A DNA stretch of 64,000 bases from Enterovibrio calviensis DSM 14347 (GTDB lineage Bacteria; Pseudomonadota; Gammaproteobacteria; Enterobacterales; Vibrionaceae), in assembly GCF_000621165.1 (NCBI RefSeq), contig NZ_JHZA01000009.1, positions 124,001 through 188,000 on the forward strand, given 5' to 3'. Position 1 is the stretch's first letter. Every line of letters begins with the position of its first letter. The position numbers and the translations under genes were made by a program. The notes beneath the pieces are model-generated. The model was not told the origin of the DNA, ran no database searches, and worked only from the letters and a program-made list of their open reading frames with translations. Below, one piece after another: positions 18,010 to 28,899 of the stretch.

Positions 18010-19143
18010 ATGAAAATTGTTATTGCTCCAGATTCTTACAAAGAAAGTTTGTCTGCCATGGACGTTGCAACTGCAATCGAAACGGGCTTTAAACACATCA
18101 TGCCAGATGCTACCTACGTCAAACTGCCAATGGCAGATGGCGGTGAAGGTACGGTTCAATCCATGATTGATGCGACGGGTGGTCGACTTGTCGATGTGAC
18201 GGTAACGGGGCCACTAGGCACACCAGTGGAAGGTTTCTTCGGCCTACTCGGTGATGGCGAAACCGCGGTCATTGAAATGGCGGCGGCATCCGGTCTGCAC
18301 CTCGTTCCCACTGCAGCGCGTAACCCATTGCTGACCAACAGCTTTGGCACGGGTGAACTCATCAAAGCCGCACTAGATTTGGGTGTCAAACACCTAATTG
18401 TTGGGATTGGCGGTAGTGCGACCAACGACGGCGGTGCAGGCATGGCGCAAGCGTTGGGTGTAAAACTGCTTGATGAAGCAGGCAACCCTATCGCATTTGG
18501 CGGCGGCGCTCTAAGCACACTGCATACCATTGATACTTCAGGTATCGACCCACGCCTCGCTCACGTTAAGCTCGAAGTAGCGTGTGACGTGGATAATCCG
18601 CTGTGTGGTGAGAAAGGTGCATCTGCGGTGTTTGGCCCCCAAAAAGGCGCAACACCAGAGATGGTAAGTACCTTGGACAGCAACCTCGCACATTACGCTG
18701 AGGTCATGAAGACTCAGCTAAACAGTGATGTCAAAAACCGCGCAGGCGCAGGTGCTGCGGGTGGCATGGGTGCTGCATTGTTAGGTCTGTTTGATGCGGA
18801 TTTGCGTCCAGGTATCGAGATCGTGATGGATGCAGTGAATCTCTCAGAACATTTGAAAGATGCGGATTTGGTGATCACGGGTGAAGGCCGTATCGACAGC
18901 CAAACCATTCACGGTAAAACCCCTATCGGTGTGGCGCGTTGCGCGAAAACCTTTGGTCTGCCAGTGATTGGTATTGCCGGCTGCCTTTCTAACGATGTTG
19001 AAATCGTACATGGTCACGGTATTGACGCAGTATTCAGTGTGGTATCTCGTCCAACCTCACTGGAAGAAGCATTGCGTGAAGGTGCGATGAATGTTGAAAA
19101 CACCGCCGCAAACGTGGCAAGACTTCTCCTTCTAAGCAAGTAA
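18010..19143 (+). CDS. glxK: Glycerate kinase (GarK/GlxK type)
   Basis: Phosphorylates D-glycerate, feeding it to glycolysis as a phosphoglycerate; type I glycerate kinases of this family give 2-phosphoglycerate. The 377-residue protein starts MKIVIAPDSYKESLSA and has PMADGGEGT, GIGGSATNDGGAGMAQALG and TGEGRIDSQT, all hallmark segments. AAGGA at 17997-18001 overlaps the permease stop, so the two form an operon. A strong terminator follows the gene. Confidence 0.94.
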   Translation: MKIVIAPDSYKESLSAMDVATAIETGFKHIMPDATYVKLPMADGGEGTVQSMIDATGGRLVDVTVTGPLGTPVEGFFGLLGDGETAVIEMAAASGLHLVPTAARNPLLTNSFGTGELIKAALDLGVKHLIVGIGGSATNDGGAGMAQALGVKLLDEAGNPIAFGGGALSTLHTIDTSGIDPRLAHVKLEVACDVDNPLCGEKGASAVFGPQKGATPEMVSTLDSNLAHYAEVMKTQLNSDVKNRAGAGAAGGMGAALLGLFDADLRPGIEIVMDAVNLSEHLKDADLVITGEGRIDSQTIHGKTPIGVARCAKTFGLPVIGIAGCLSNDVEIVHGHGIDAVFSVVSRPTSLEEALREGAMNVENTAANVARLLLLSK

Positions 19144-19157
19144 GCCAAACTGACACA

Positions 19158-19188
19158 CAAAAAAACGGCACCTAGAGGTGCCGTTTTT
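19158..19188. terminator. Terminator after glxK
   Basis: The stem CGGCACCT/AGGTGCCG with a 2-base centre is flanked by seven A and five T. It is usable on both strands, between glxK and the convergent GST-like gene. Confidence 0.88.
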
Positions 19189-19208
19189 GTTCATTTCTAT
19201 ATCAACTA

Positions 19209-19916
19209 TCAGCAGCAAGCAGGCTCGCATTCTTGAATGTTTAAAGCGGAGCAACACGCAGCAAAATCGCAGCGTCCCAACACTCGCTCCTCCGATAGAT
19301 AGAATGAACGAAACCTTTCCATAAAGTTATCTGATACGCTTTTCTCAGCGAATCCCGTCTCTAACAGTGCTGCTTGCCACGCTTTTACCTTTGGGAACCC
19401 CTCCAAGAAATCATAACCACTTTCAATCCGAATGATTTCAGCACGATGTAGCAAGGGCAGCCACGCCATATCGACCATACTTAGGTCGTCACTGTTAAAA
19501 AAACGATATTGGCCCAACTGGTTCTCCACTTTTTCAAACGCCTTGCGAAGTTTCTCAGAGCGATCTTTTAAGTCATCAATAGTCCTGCTTGATTGCGCAC
19601 CACACTGCACCAGGTAGTGCTTAGTTCCCAAATAACTCCAAGCTCTATTAATGGCTTTTTGCTCCAGGCTCAAGGCTGGCTGCATCGCGCCGTATTTGTC
19701 TTCCAGATATTCAGCAATGGCGTCAGATTCAAACAACGCGGTATTGTCCTCGGTAACCAAAACAGGCACTTGTCCATTTGGAGAAATATCCAAGAACCAT
19801 TGTGGCTTGTCGCTCAAACTGGTGTATTCGACCTCATACGGTAATTGTTTGGCTTCCAACATCGCAGTGATGCGCTGAACAAAAGGACAAATAGTAAAAC
19901 TGATGACTTTAAGCAT
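19209..19916 (-). CDS. Glutathione S-transferase-like protein with cysteine-rich C-terminus
   Basis: The 235-residue protein has an N-terminal thioredoxin-like GST domain (MLKVISFTICPFVQR, with Cys10 in the CPFVQR site, and NGQVPVLV/ESDAIAEYLE for glutathione binding) and an all-helical C-terminal domain. A CPFxQR active site is typical of omega-like, thiol-transferring GSTs. The tail after about residue 214 is unusual: it holds six cysteines in 21 residues (RCDFAACCSALNIQECEPACC pattern, the last residue being Cys). No partner gene is evident; the neighbours are glxK and acnB. The exact substrate is unknown. Confidence 0.8.
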   Translation of the reverse strand: MLKVISFTICPFVQRITAMLEAKQLPYEVEYTSLSDKPQWFLDISPNGQVPVLVTEDNTALFESDAIAEYLEDKYGAMQPALSLEQKAINRAWSYLGTKHYLVQCGAQSSRTIDDLKDRSEKLRKAFEKVENQLGQYRFFNSDDLSMVDMAWLPLLHRAEIIRIESGYDFLEGFPKVKAWQAALLETGFAEKSVSDNFMERFRSFYLSEERVLGRCDFAACCSALNIQECEPACC

Positions 19917-20002
19917 GACTTTTCTCTCTATATTGGCAAAGCGTCTTTTTGTTCGCTTTTCCTATAAGACGAGATATTTCCACAAAAGACGAAATATAAA
20001 CG

Positions 20003-20034
20003 TAAAAAAAAGCCAACCTCGAGGGTTGGCTTTC
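20003..20034 (-). terminator. Terminator of acnB
   Basis: The stem AGCCAACC/GGTTGGCT around TCGAG is followed on the - strand by eight T. It lies 24 bases past the acnB stop. Confidence 0.87.
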
Positions 20035-20057
20035 CATCATGCTGATTTAGGACGAGA

Positions 20058-22655
20058 TTAAACAGCTGCCTGAATAATCACATCATCCGCTTTCTTGGTG
20101 TATTGATCCATGCGGTGGAAGTTCAGGTAGCGATACGTATCGGCTGCTGTCGCATCGATTTGTTTCGCAAACTCTAAGTACTCTTCAACCGTTGGAATAC
20201 GACCAATGATCGCGCCGACAGATGCCAGTTCCGCAGAAGACAGGTAAACGTTCGCACCTGTACCTAAACGGTTCGGGAAGTTACGGGTAGAGGTAGACAG
20301 TACGGTCGCTTTATCAGCAACACGCGCTTGGTTACCCATACACAGTGAACACCCAGGCGTTTCGATACGTACACCTGCACGGCCGAAGATACCGTAGTAA
20401 CCTTCTTCTGTTAGCTGGTCACGGTCCATTTTCGTTGGTGGTGCAACCCAAAGACGTGTTTCGAGCGTGCCGCCGAACTTGTCTAGCAGTTTACCTGCCG
20501 CACGGAAGTGACCAATGTTGGTCATACAGCTGCCAATGAAGACTTCATCAACCTTGTCGCCAGCAACGTCAGAAAGTAGACGCGCATCATCAGGGTCATT
20601 TGGTGCACACAGAATTGGCTCTTTAATGTCAGCCAGATCGATTTCGATCACTTCTGCGTATTCAGCGTCTTTGTCCGCTTCCATCAGTTCAGGATTCGCT
20701 AACCACGCTTCCATCGCTGAAACACGACGTTCGATGGTACGACGATCGCCGTAGCCTTCGCTGATCATCCACTTCAACATCACGATGTTAGAGCTCAAGT
20801 ACTCAGACACTGATTCTTGAGACAGCTTAACGGTACAACCGGCTGCTGAACGCTCTGCAGATGCATCTGATAGTTCGAACGCTTGCTCAACCGTCAGGTG
20901 TTCAACACCTTCGATTTCAAGAACTCGGCCAGAGAATGCGTTGATCTTACCCGCTTTCTCAACGGTCAGAAGACCTTGCTTGATGCCGTAGTAAGGGATC
21001 GCATGCACCAAGTCACGTAGCGTGATACCCGGCTGCATTTCACCTTTAAAACGCACCAAAATAGATTCAGGCATATCCAACGGCATAACGCCTGTCGCTG
21101 CTGCGAACGCAACCAGACCAGAACCTGCAGGGAACGAAATGCCCAGCGGGAAGCGGGTGTGCGAATCACCACCAGTACCAACGGTATCAGGCAGTAGCAT
21201 ACGGTTTAGCCATGAGTGGATAACACCATCCCCCGGACGAAGCGCAACACCGCCACGGTTCTGAATGAAATCAGGTAGCGTGTGGTGAGTAACAACATCA
21301 ACAGGTTTCGGGTAGGCAGACGTGTGACAGAAAGACTGCATAGTCAAATCGGCAGAGAAACCTAGACATGCAAGGTCTTTCAGCTCATCACGGGTCATAG
21401 GGCCTGTAGTGTCCTGAGAACCTACAGTGGTCATCTTAGGCTCACAGTATGTGCCTGGACGGATACCTTCAACGCCACATGCTTTACCGACCATTTTCTG
21501 AGCCAGCGTATAGCCTTTATCTGAATCAGCAACAGGTTGAGGGCGACGGAAGACATCTGATGCTTCAAGACCTAGCGCTTCACGCGCACGATCCGTCAAA
21601 CCACGACCGATGATCAAAGGAATACGACCACCAGCACGCACTTCATCATAAAGTACGTCAGTTTTCAGAGAGAAAGTAGACAGCACTTCGTCAGATGCAT
21701 TGCTGCGTACTTCGCCTTTGAATGGGTAAACGTCAATCACGTCCCCCATACCAAGCTTAGATACGTCCAATTCGATTGGCAGTGCGCCTGCATCTTCCAT
21801 GGTGTTAAAGAAGATTGGTGCAATCTTGCCACCCAGACAGTAACCACCCGCGCGCTTATTAGGCACGTTAGGAATGTCATCACCCATGAACCAAAGCACG
21901 GAGTTAGTTGCGGACTTACGAGAAGAGCCCGTACCCACAACATCACCGACATAAACTAGCTGATGGCCTTTTTCTTTAAGTGCTTCAATTTGCTTAATTG
22001 AGCCAATCACACCAGGTTGGTCTGGTTCGATACCATCGCGAGCATTCTTCAGCATCGCCAATGCGTGCAGAGGAATATCAGGGCGAGACCATGCATCTGG
22101 TGCTGGTGACAAGTCATCGGTATTGGTCTCACCGGTAACTTTAAATACGGTTAACGTGACTTTTTCTGGCACGTTTGGCTTGGACAGGAACCACTCAGCA
22201 TCGGCCCAAGACTGCATAATTTGCTTCGCGTGCTCGTTACCCGCTTTCGCTTTTTCTTCCACATCATAGAAAGAATCAAACATCAGCAAAGTATGAGACA
22301 AGGCTTTTGCCGCAATAGGTGCAAGCGCTTCGTCTTCCAACAGACCAATCAACGATTCGATGTTGTAACCACCTTGCATGGTGCCAAGCAGTTCAACAGC
22401 TTTCTCTTTGCTGACGAGTGGAGACGTCGCTTCACCCTTTGCAACGGCAGACAAAAAACCTGCCTTTACATATGCAGCTTCATCAACACCTGGTGGAATA
22501 CGGTTTTCAAGCAGGTCAACAAGGATAACTTCTTCGCCTGCTGGCGGGTTCTTGAGTAATTCAATTAGGCTTGCGGTTTGTTCCGCATCAAGTGGTTTAG
22601 GGACAATACCCTGAGCAGCACGTTCTTCGACGTGTTTACGATAGGCTTCAAGCAC
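20058..22655 (-). CDS. acnB: Aconitate hydratase B (bifunctional with 2-methylisocitrate dehydratase)
   Basis: TCA-cycle enzyme isomerising citrate and isocitrate with a 4Fe-4S cluster; the apo-form can bind mRNA in Escherichia coli. HEAT-like N-terminal domain, then the swivel and cluster-binding domains. Cluster cysteines lie in GSCMTNIGH and [14 protein letters not shown] at 22655 gives [16 protein letters not shown] and 865 residues, the exact length of the Escherichia coli protein. A preceding in-frame ATG (22670) belongs to ATGAGG, which supplies the Shine-Dalgarno sequence. The gene is monocistronic up to its terminator. Confidence 0.94.
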   Translation of the reverse strand: MLEAYRKHVEERAAQGIVPKPLDAEQTASLIELLKNPPAGEEVILVDLLENRIPPGVDEAAYVKAGFLSAVAKGEATSPLVSKEKAVELLGTMQGGYNIESLIGLLEDEALAPIAAKALSHTLLMFDSFYDVEEKAKAGNEHAKQIMQSWADAEWFLSKPNVPEKVTLTVFKVTGETNTDDLSPAPDAWSRPDIPLHALAMLKNARDGIEPDQPGVIGSIKQIEALKEKGHQLVYVGDVVGTGSSRKSATNSVLWFMGDDIPNVPNKRAGGYCLGGKIAPIFFNTMEDAGALPIELDVSKLGMGDVIDVYPFKGEVRSNASDEVLSTFSLKTDVLYDEVRAGGRIPLIIGRGLTDRAREALGLEASDVFRRPQPVADSDKGYTLAQKMVGKACGVEGIRPGTYCEPKMTTVGSQDTTGPMTRDELKDLACLGFSADLTMQSFCHTSAYPKPVDVVTHHTLPDFIQNRGGVALRPGDGVIHSWLNRMLLPDTVGTGGDSHTRFPLGISFPAGSGLVAFAAATGVMPLDMPESILVRFKGEMQPGITLRDLVHAIPYYGIKQGLLTVEKAGKINAFSGRVLEIEGVEHLTVEQAFELSDASAERSAAGCTVKLSQESVSEYLSSNIVMLKWMISEGYGDRRTIERRVSAMEAWLANPELMEADKDAEYAEVIEIDLADIKEPILCAPNDPDDARLLSDVAGDKVDEVFIGSCMTNIGHFRAAGKLLDKFGGTLETRLWVAPPTKMDRDQLTEEGYYGIFGRAGVRIETPGCSLCMGNQARVADKATVLSTSTRNFPNRLGTGANVYLSSAELASVGAIIGRIPTVEEYLEFAKQIDATAADTYRYLNFHRMDQYTKKADDVIIQAAV

Positions 22656-22882
22656 GACGTGTTTCCTCATATTGCGGTCTAACCATCACGGTCAAACATC
22701 CTTGGAATTAAGCTCGGTTTGCAGGCACCCATCGAAGCGTAGGGATGGCTATCTTTCTGAAGTGCCCTGCATGACGAAGCTGACATGTTATCACTTTTTA
22801 ACCAAATCTTAAATTCCAACCACGGAATGAAACATTTGATTTAGCAACAAGAAAAGGGAGTCCTCCCCTCACTTTTAGAACA

Positions 22883-25153
22883 TTAAAAATCAGTCCCGAC
22901 TATAAAATAGAACGAATCGAGATCATTTTCTGTACGACCATAGGCGATAATGACAGGGCCTAATGGCGAATCAACCCCCGCAAATATACTGCCTGCCGTA
23001 TAAAACGGTACATCTTTTAGTGAAAAGTCAGGGTTGTTCCACACTCCGCCGTACTCTAATGAAGTGCCTAAATACACGGGGGATTTAAATAGGCCAAAAT
23101 CATTATCCAGCAGGCGATAACGGTAAACTAAAGCACCATAAGCAATATTGTTTGCCCATAAAGAGTCACGTGGAATACCCGATAAGTTGAGAAAGCCACC
23201 GAGTTCATGCGGTTCAATCGCGACATTGCCGACACGCGCATTGATCGTGCCGTACTTCGCTTTACCGTACATGGTGTGCTTATTGATGGTTTTGGCATAT
23301 ATCCCTTCAATGTTCAGCACACTCGCTTCAGATTTTGCGCGTCCATCTTCCCCATCGAGCTCATCACGCGCGTAACCCAATGCCATGTTTAGGTAACCGC
23401 CTCGGCTTGGGAAGGTTCGGCTATCTAGGGTGTCCAATGTCATGCTGACAAAAGGCATTTGTCGTATGTAGTTCTGCTGAGCAAAGCCACCGGCTATCTC
23501 TTCTTCACCGTCGAGATAGCGATAACCCACCATAAACTCCCCCCACAGCTGAGGCTGCCAGCCAAGCCCAACTTCCGCTATGACTTCACTGAAACGCGTG
23601 CCTAACGTGAACGTTTCATCCTCTAAGTTCGGCTCTTCCCCCCGAAAATAGGCATCACGCTCGCGTACTTCCAATCCACCAAGCACCTGAGCGAAAAAGA
23701 GCTGATCTGCAGAGAAAGGAAGGTACAGTTCAGCCTGAGCACGCTTGTCAGTTCCTAGCTCAAAGAGGCTTCTTATTTCCGCCCCATAATCTGTTAGCCC
23801 CGTGCTATTGATACTGAAACCTGCTGAGAAGTTAGTGCCAGACTCAAAGTTATCTTCTAACGCGAACCGGAAATCGACAAAATTAGGCCCCCAGCTTTTT
23901 TCCTTCACATCAACAACCAGCACATTCTCTTCACCTTGATGCTCAACGTGATAGCGAACCGTTTCAAAACGATCCAGTGCATAAAGATTTTGTACCGATT
24001 CCTCTAATTTTTTACTGTCAATTCGCCCAGTTTGGAGCGATAACCTCGCTTTGAGAACATCATCAGAAAAGCTGGTGTCATTGTTAATGACTATATTATC
24101 AACAGTGAGAGTGTCGCCATACATCATCAAGCGACGGCGAAGTTGTTTCTTTTCGATGTACGCTTGATACTGCCCTGAGTTTAGTCTCAGTGATGTTAGG
24201 GCTTTTTTATTTGCCAGCGTGACCTGATACCCTTTTTCGTAAGCCTCAGGCATTCGGTCGAATTCAGTGGTTTCCATGTCGCCAACCTCGGGCGTTAACA
24301 ACACGTCACTGTCAGTCATATTGGCGATTTGCTGATCGGTGCTGTTACGCACCATGTAGTTCACCAGTTGGTTCATCACTGAAAGGTACGAACCTAGCTC
24401 CGCCGCAGGGCTGTAATCCGTGCTGATATCCACGGCAATCACAATATCTGCACCCAACGCTTTCGCCACGTCAACGGGCATATTATTCACTGAGCCGCCG
24501 TCAACAAGGTATCGACCTTCAAGCTCTACCGGAGGGAGCGCACCAGGTACTGCCATACTGGCCAACATGGCTTCTGTCAGCTGTCCGTCACCAATAACGA
24601 CAGGCACTAATCGCTCTATGTCTGTGGCAACAGCACGATAAGGCACGACCATTTGGTCAAAGGATTCAAAAGAAGGAAGGTTGCCAGTTGATTCACGTAA
24701 GATCCGAATCATATTCTGGCCTTGAACGATACCTTGAGGGGTTTTCAGGCTTTTGAAATCAAAACCGAAGTTTGTAGACAGGTTATATCGGTCTTCATGT
24801 TCTTTATCTCGTGTCCGACGATCACCACGATAAACACGGTCTTGATAACCTTCATTCCAATCTGTCGTTTCAATCAGTACTGAAATTTCATCTGCGGTCA
24901 TACCAATTGCATACAGCCCACCCACATAGGCTCCCATGCTCGTCCCCGCAATGTAATCAACAGGAATACGCAACTCTTCAAGCGCTTTCAACACCCCAAC
25001 GTGCGCTGCGCCTTTCGCGCCACCACCGCCAAGAACCAAACCAATTGTTGGTCTTTGAGAGCTTTCTTCTCCAAACGCTAAAGATGCGGGTAGCACGGCC
25101 GACAACAGCAGTGCCGCAGTAACCAACCTGCCCTTTACTAGCCAATTAAACAT
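22883..25153 (-). CDS. Patatin-like phospholipase with POTRA and outer-membrane barrel domains (PlpD/type Vd-like)
   Basis: Predicted secreted lipase anchored in the outer membrane. Domains in order (756-residue numbering): signal peptide MFNWLVKGRLVTAALLLSA to about 28; patatin domain with oxyanion motif GGGAKG (42-47), nucleophile GTSMG (Ser72) and DGG (Asp218); a POTRA-like segment (about 325-395); and a BamA/D15-type beta-barrel ending YFIVGTDF, with terminal Phe. ATG 25153 is preferred since AAGG lies 7 bases upstream and the signal peptide then starts the protein; ATG 25183 (+10 residues) lacks a ribosome site. It is divergent from a chemoreceptor gene. Confidence 0.88.
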   Translation of the reverse strand: MFNWLVKGRLVTAALLLSAVLPASLAFGEESSQRPTIGLVLGGGGAKGAAHVGVLKALEELRIPVDYIAGTSMGAYVGGLYAIGMTADEISVLIETTDWNEGYQDRVYRGDRRTRDKEHEDRYNLSTNFGFDFKSLKTPQGIVQGQNMIRILRESTGNLPSFESFDQMVVPYRAVATDIERLVPVVIGDGQLTEAMLASMAVPGALPPVELEGRYLVDGGSVNNMPVDVAKALGADIVIAVDISTDYSPAAELGSYLSVMNQLVNYMVRNSTDQQIANMTDSDVLLTPEVGDMETTEFDRMPEAYEKGYQVTLANKKALTSLRLNSGQYQAYIEKKQLRRRLMMYGDTLTVDNIVINNDTSFSDDVLKARLSLQTGRIDSKKLEESVQNLYALDRFETVRYHVEHQGEENVLVVDVKEKSWGPNFVDFRFALEDNFESGTNFSAGFSINSTGLTDYGAEIRSLFELGTDKRAQAELYLPFSADQLFFAQVLGGLEVRERDAYFRGEEPNLEDETFTLGTRFSEVIAEVGLGWQPQLWGEFMVGYRYLDGEEEIAGGFAQQNYIRQMPFVSMTLDTLDSRTFPSRGGYLNMALGYARDELDGEDGRAKSEASVLNIEGIYAKTINKHTMYGKAKYGTINARVGNVAIEPHELGGFLNLSGIPRDSLWANNIAYGALVYRYRLLDNDFGLFKSPVYLGTSLEYGGVWNNPDFSLKDVPFYTAGSIFAGVDSPLGPVIIAYGRTENDLDSFYFIVGTDF

Positions 25154-25240
25154 TTTGCTGCCTTGCATTTCTTTAATGTCCATATATACAAATAACGACG
25201 CTGAATGGTAGTTAGCGTCACGGAGAAAGGCCTTTACTTC

Positions 25241-27145
25241 ATGCGATTAACCATCAAACAAAAACTTATTTTCGCCATGATCGCTTCAGTGATCGCATCC
25301 ACCGCTATCGTCAGTTTCCTGAGTTTAACAAAAGCGCATGACATGGTAGAAACGCGCTTACTCGAAAACGAGCTCCCTCTGCTATTGACCAACATTCGCG
25401 AAGATATTGAGCAGAACGTATCACAACTGACCTCTGCTGCAGAACAGCTAGCCGTCATGCCTATGGCAGTGACCGCTGTGCGTGCACCCGGCGATCCTCG
25501 TGACAAATCAGATATTGTTAAAACACTTCAGGCACTTAAGCAGCAGTATCAATTGACCGATGCTTCTATCGCCAACCGCATGAATGGTGACTATTGGAAC
25601 CAAGACGGGTTTTTACGCCAACTAAAACCAAACGATAGCTCTTGGTTCTTCAAACTCGTAAACAGTGGTGATACCCGCACCACCAGTGTGTATCGCGAAG
25701 ATAATGGCGACTTGAAACTGTTCGTCAACTACCAACAGACTAACGGATATTTGCTCGCAGGTCTCTCGCGCTCCATGGATAACATGGTGAATTTCATGAA
25801 CCAGTTCAAAATCGAACAAAGCGGCTTTGTGTTCATGGTTTCTCACGATGGCAAAGTGCAATTGCACAAAGATTCCTCAAAAATGGGAAGCAACACCCTC
25901 GCTCAGATGTATCAGGGAAATGTTCGTGACTTGTTAGTTAAGCGTGACTTTAACCTAACAGCCGCATCTAACGGCGAGCGTGATGTCTTACTCGCATCTA
26001 GCTATATTCCTGATTTAGATTGGTTTGTTGTGGCAGAAGTCCCGACTGATGAAGTCTATGACGAACTGACAATGGCAGCACAGCAAATCATCCTGCTTTC
26101 CGTGCTTGTTTGCGCACTCATTGCACTGGCAGCCGTGCTTCTCGCATCGACCATTACGCGCCCAATCTCTGATCTTGCGAAAGTGTTTCGCGACATTGGA
26201 GAAGGCGAAGGTGACCTTAGTCAGCGCCTTGAAATAAAAACAAATGATGAAATAGGTCAACTGGCTCAAGGCTTCAACAGCTTTGTTAGCAAAATTCATC
26301 AGGTTGTTGGCGATGTGGCATCAACTAGTCACTCTCTTAACAACGCGGCTTCGGTTGTCGCTAAACAAGCTCAAATGACCCAGGATCAGAGTCAAAGCCA
26401 ACGTGACCGTACGGTATTGGTGGTCACTGCCATCAATGAAATGGGTGCGACGGTCAATGAAATTGCCGCTAATGCAGCTCATGCTGCAGATTCTGCCAAC
26501 CATGCCGCCAATGAAACAGCGACAGGCCAGAGCGTGGTCATGTCAGCACAAAACAACATTCAGCAGCTTGCGAGTGAAATGGACAACATGACGGACATGA
26601 TCCGTAAGTTAGCCGGAAACACGCAGCAAATTGGCAGCATTTTGGATGTTATCCGTGGCGTGTCTGAACAAACGAATCTTTTGGCACTTAACGCTGCGAT
26701 TGAAGCGGCTCGTGCAGGAGAGCAAGGCAGAGGCTTTGCCGTTGTAGCAGATGAAGTCAGAAGTTTGGCAAGTCGCACAGCGCAATCGACAAATGAAATC
26801 CAAACCATGATTGACGAGCTTCAGCAAGAAGCGCAACTCGCGGTAAGCGCCATGGAAAACAGCCAGCAACTAACCGCTCAAGGCGCTGATGCGTCTCAGA
26901 ATGCTTCTTCTGCATTGGTGCAAATCAATGATCAAATCGTGCGTATTTCAGATCTGAATACGCAGGTTGCCACTGCCACCGAAGAGCAGTCGACCGTAGT
27001 AACGGATATCAATCGAAACATCGAAGACATCAACACCACCACCCAGCTAACCGCTGAGACGGCGGATAACATGGCCAGTGCCAGTGATGAACTTCGTGAT
27101 CTCTCACATAAACTGGATGCGTTGGTGCGAAGCTTTAAGCTTTAA
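25241..27145 (+). CDS. Methyl-accepting chemotaxis protein with Cache-type sensor
   Basis: Chemoreceptor of 634 residues. TM1 is about residues 9-29, then a ~250-residue periplasmic region resembling a dCache domain ([28 protein letters not shown]), TM2 about 281-303, HAMP about 304-357 and a signalling domain with the hairpin tip [32 protein letters not shown] (this read spans about residues 480-512). ATG 25241 follows GGAGAAAGG (25222-25230). The last codons AGC TTT AAG CTT TAA are part of a heptanucleotide tandem repeat that continues past the stop. The ligand is not evident. Confidence 0.9.
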   Translation: MRLTIKQKLIFAMIASVIASTAIVSFLSLTKAHDMVETRLLENELPLLLTNIREDIEQNVSQLTSAAEQLAVMPMAVTAVRAPGDPRDKSDIVKTLQALKQQYQLTDASIANRMNGDYWNQDGFLRQLKPNDSSWFFKLVNSGDTRTTSVYREDNGDLKLFVNYQQTNGYLLAGLSRSMDNMVNFMNQFKIEQSGFVFMVSHDGKVQLHKDSSKMGSNTLAQMYQGNVRDLLVKRDFNLTAASNGERDVLLASSYIPDLDWFVVAEVPTDEVYDELTMAAQQIILLSVLVCALIALAAVLLASTITRPISDLAKVFRDIGEGEGDLSQRLEIKTNDEIGQLAQGFNSFVSKIHQVVGDVASTSHSLNNAASVVAKQAQMTQDQSQSQRDRTVLVVTAINEMGATVNEIAANAAHAADSANHAANETATGQSVVMSAQNNIQQLASEMDNMTDMIRKLAGNTQQIGSILDVIRGVSEQTNLLALNAAIEAARAGEQGRGFAVVADEVRSLASRTAQSTNEIQTMIDELQQEAQLAVSAMENSQQLTAQGADASQNASSALVQINDQIVRISDLNTQVATATEEQSTVVTDINRNIEDINTTTQLTAETADNMASASDELRDLSHKLDALVRSFKL

Positions 27146-27186
27146 GCTCCAAGCTCCAAGCTCCAAGCTCCAAGCTCCAAGCTCCA
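27131..27186 (+). repeat. Heptanucleotide tandem repeat spanning the chemoreceptor stop codon
   Basis: Eight 7-base units: two AGCTTTA (27131-27144), then six AGCTCCA (27145-27186). The stop codon TAA at 27143-27145 sits at the junction. The units are not a multiple of three, so changes in copy number before the stop would shift the frame. Confidence 0.95.
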
Positions 27187-27204
27187 AGCACATGGTTCAG
27201 ACCC

Positions 27205-27236
27205 AATAAAAAACGCCGCAATTGCGGCGTTTTTTA
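27205..27236. terminator. Bidirectional terminator between two chemoreceptor genes
   Basis: The perfect palindrome CGCCGCAATTGCGGCG is flanked by A and T runs. It lies between the convergent chemoreceptor genes. Confidence 0.88.
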
Positions 27237-27255
27237 TTACATATTTATCAGCACG

Positions 27256-28899
27256 TTAGACACGAAAGCCGCTCACGACTTTATCCAACTGCTGACTCTT
27301 CTGTGCTAGTTCGCTACACGTCTGCTCGACGCTGCCCAAGTTCTGATGAACTCGCTGACCATTGTCGACGATACCGTGAATGTTACGGTTAATGTCTTCA
27401 GAGACGGCACGCTGTTGTGAGGACGCTGTCGCCACTTGAGAGTTTTGGTCATTGATCGTAATGATCATCGCCGATACCGCATCCAAGTATTCCGCCGTTT
27501 GCTGAATGTGCGAGACGGTATCATTGCTCGCTTCGCTGCTTTCATTCATCGCGCAGACCGCGTTTTTGGTGCCCGTCTCCAGACGCTCAATCATATTGCG
27601 AATTTCTTCGGTGCTTTGCTGGGTCTTGTTTGCCAAGTTTCGCACTTCGTCGGCAACAACTGCAAAGCCACGACCTTGCTCACCCGCACGGGCCGCTTCA
27701 ATGGCAGCATTCAAGGCCAACAAGTTGGTTTGTTCCGCAATGCCGCGAATCACATCAACAATAGACGCAATGCTATCCACATCGTGATTCAGGGAGGTAA
27801 TCATCTCTTGAGATTGCTCAATACGGCTTCTCAGCGCAGACACTGCATTCACGGTACCCGCCACACTGCTTTGTGCTGCACCAATCTCTTGTGTTGCCGC
27901 GCCCGTAGCGTCAGCAGCATCCAAGGCGTTCTGACTGATCTGGGTGCTGCTCGCACTCATCTCCTGCACAGCAGCCGCTATCATGTCACTCTCACGCTGC
28001 TGGTTTTCAGTTTCAGTCACGCTGCTGCGAATAGCGCCCTCAATGCGCACTGTGTGCTCGCGTAGATGGTTAGAGGCATCCACCACTTCTTTGATACTCG
28101 CTTGGATTTTAGCGACGAAGCGGTTGAATGACTCACCAAGCTGACCGATTTCATCGTGCGATCGCACGGTCAAACGCTGCGTCAGATCGCCATCGCCAGA
28201 GGCGATATTCTCTAGAGCCTCACCCATTTCTTTAACGGGTTGCAACAGCATACGAGAAAGCACGATCCCACCAAACATGGCGAGTAACAGCGCTGCGATA
28301 GTACCACCAACAATCAAACGCTCTGCTTGAATGGTTGATTCGTCAATGTCTTGGGTGATATCAGATGACGCTTGGTTAATGGCTTTCAGTAGTGTTTTAA
28401 GATCACGGCGAAGACCTGAAAATGTCTGCTCAATCTCTTTAGAGTTGTCTGCATATTCTTGTTGAATCGTTTCGGGATTCAACATCATCACCTCTAACGC
28501 TTTACCCCAAGCTCTTGTGTCGTCGATGAGTTGATCCAACTTAACTTGATGGCTCGCATCGATCACGCCCGCATCAATCACGGTTTGAATCGACTTAAGT
28601 CTCGGAATGGCTTTCGGCGCATTGTCATAAAATTCAAATTGTTGCTTTTCAATCGTTTCTTGAGTGACACCTTTAGCGATAAGCCCTTCGACACTTCCTA
28701 GCACTTGATACAAATCGCGATACGCGTCATCAATGCTTTCAATGGTTGGGTGAATTTTCTCGTTCAATACCGTATTCAGCGCTACCTGACGTTCAAAGGT
28801 TTGATAAGACATGGCGAGCACAAGCGTAAAAATAGTTGAAACAAAACCAAGGGGAAGGAATAACTTGGTTCGAAACGAAAGTTGGTTAATTAACTGCAT
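27256..28899 (-). CDS. Methyl-accepting chemotaxis protein, four-helix-bundle-like sensor
   Basis: Chemoreceptor of 547 residues. TM1 about 13-31, a helical periplasmic region (about 35-190) resembling the four-helix-bundle class, TM2 about 194-214, HAMP about 215-268 and a signalling domain with [20 protein letters not shown] and [18 protein letters not shown]. It is not a recent copy of the neighbouring receptor: the sensor domains are unrelated and only the signalling tips are alike. No chemotaxis pathway genes are nearby, so it must signal through the main Che proteins encoded elsewhere. Confidence 0.9.
   Translation of the reverse strand: MQLINQLSFRTKLFLPLGFVSTIFTLVLAMSYQTFERQVALNTVLNEKIHPTIESIDDAYRDLYQVLGSVEGLIAKGVTQETIEKQQFEFYDNAPKAIPRLKSIQTVIDAGVIDASHQVKLDQLIDDTRAWGKALEVMMLNPETIQQEYADNSKEIEQTFSGLRRDLKTLLKAINQASSDITQDIDESTIQAERLIVGGTIAALLLAMFGGIVLSRMLLQPVKEMGEALENIASGDGDLTQRLTVRSHDEIGQLGESFNRFVAKIQASIKEVVDASNHLREHTVRIEGAIRSSVTETENQQRESDMIAAAVQEMSASSTQISQNALDAADATGAATQEIGAAQSSVAGTVNAVSALRSRIEQSQEMITSLNHDVDSIASIVDVIRGIAEQTNLLALNAAIEAARAGEQGRGFAVVADEVRNLANKTQQSTEEIRNMIERLETGTKNAVCAMNESSEASNDTVSHIQQTAEYLDAVSAMIITINDQNSQVATASSQQRAVSEDINRNIHGIVDNGQRVHQNLGSVEQTCSELAQKSQQLDKVVSGFRV

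Noticed and set aside
27131-27186. CRISPR-like or coding repeat
   Set aside because: Units are 7 bases with no spacers. This is a simple tandem repeat.
25241-28899. Recent tandem duplication of chemoreceptor genes
   Set aside because: The genes are convergent and only the conserved signalling tips match; sensor domains and lengths differ.
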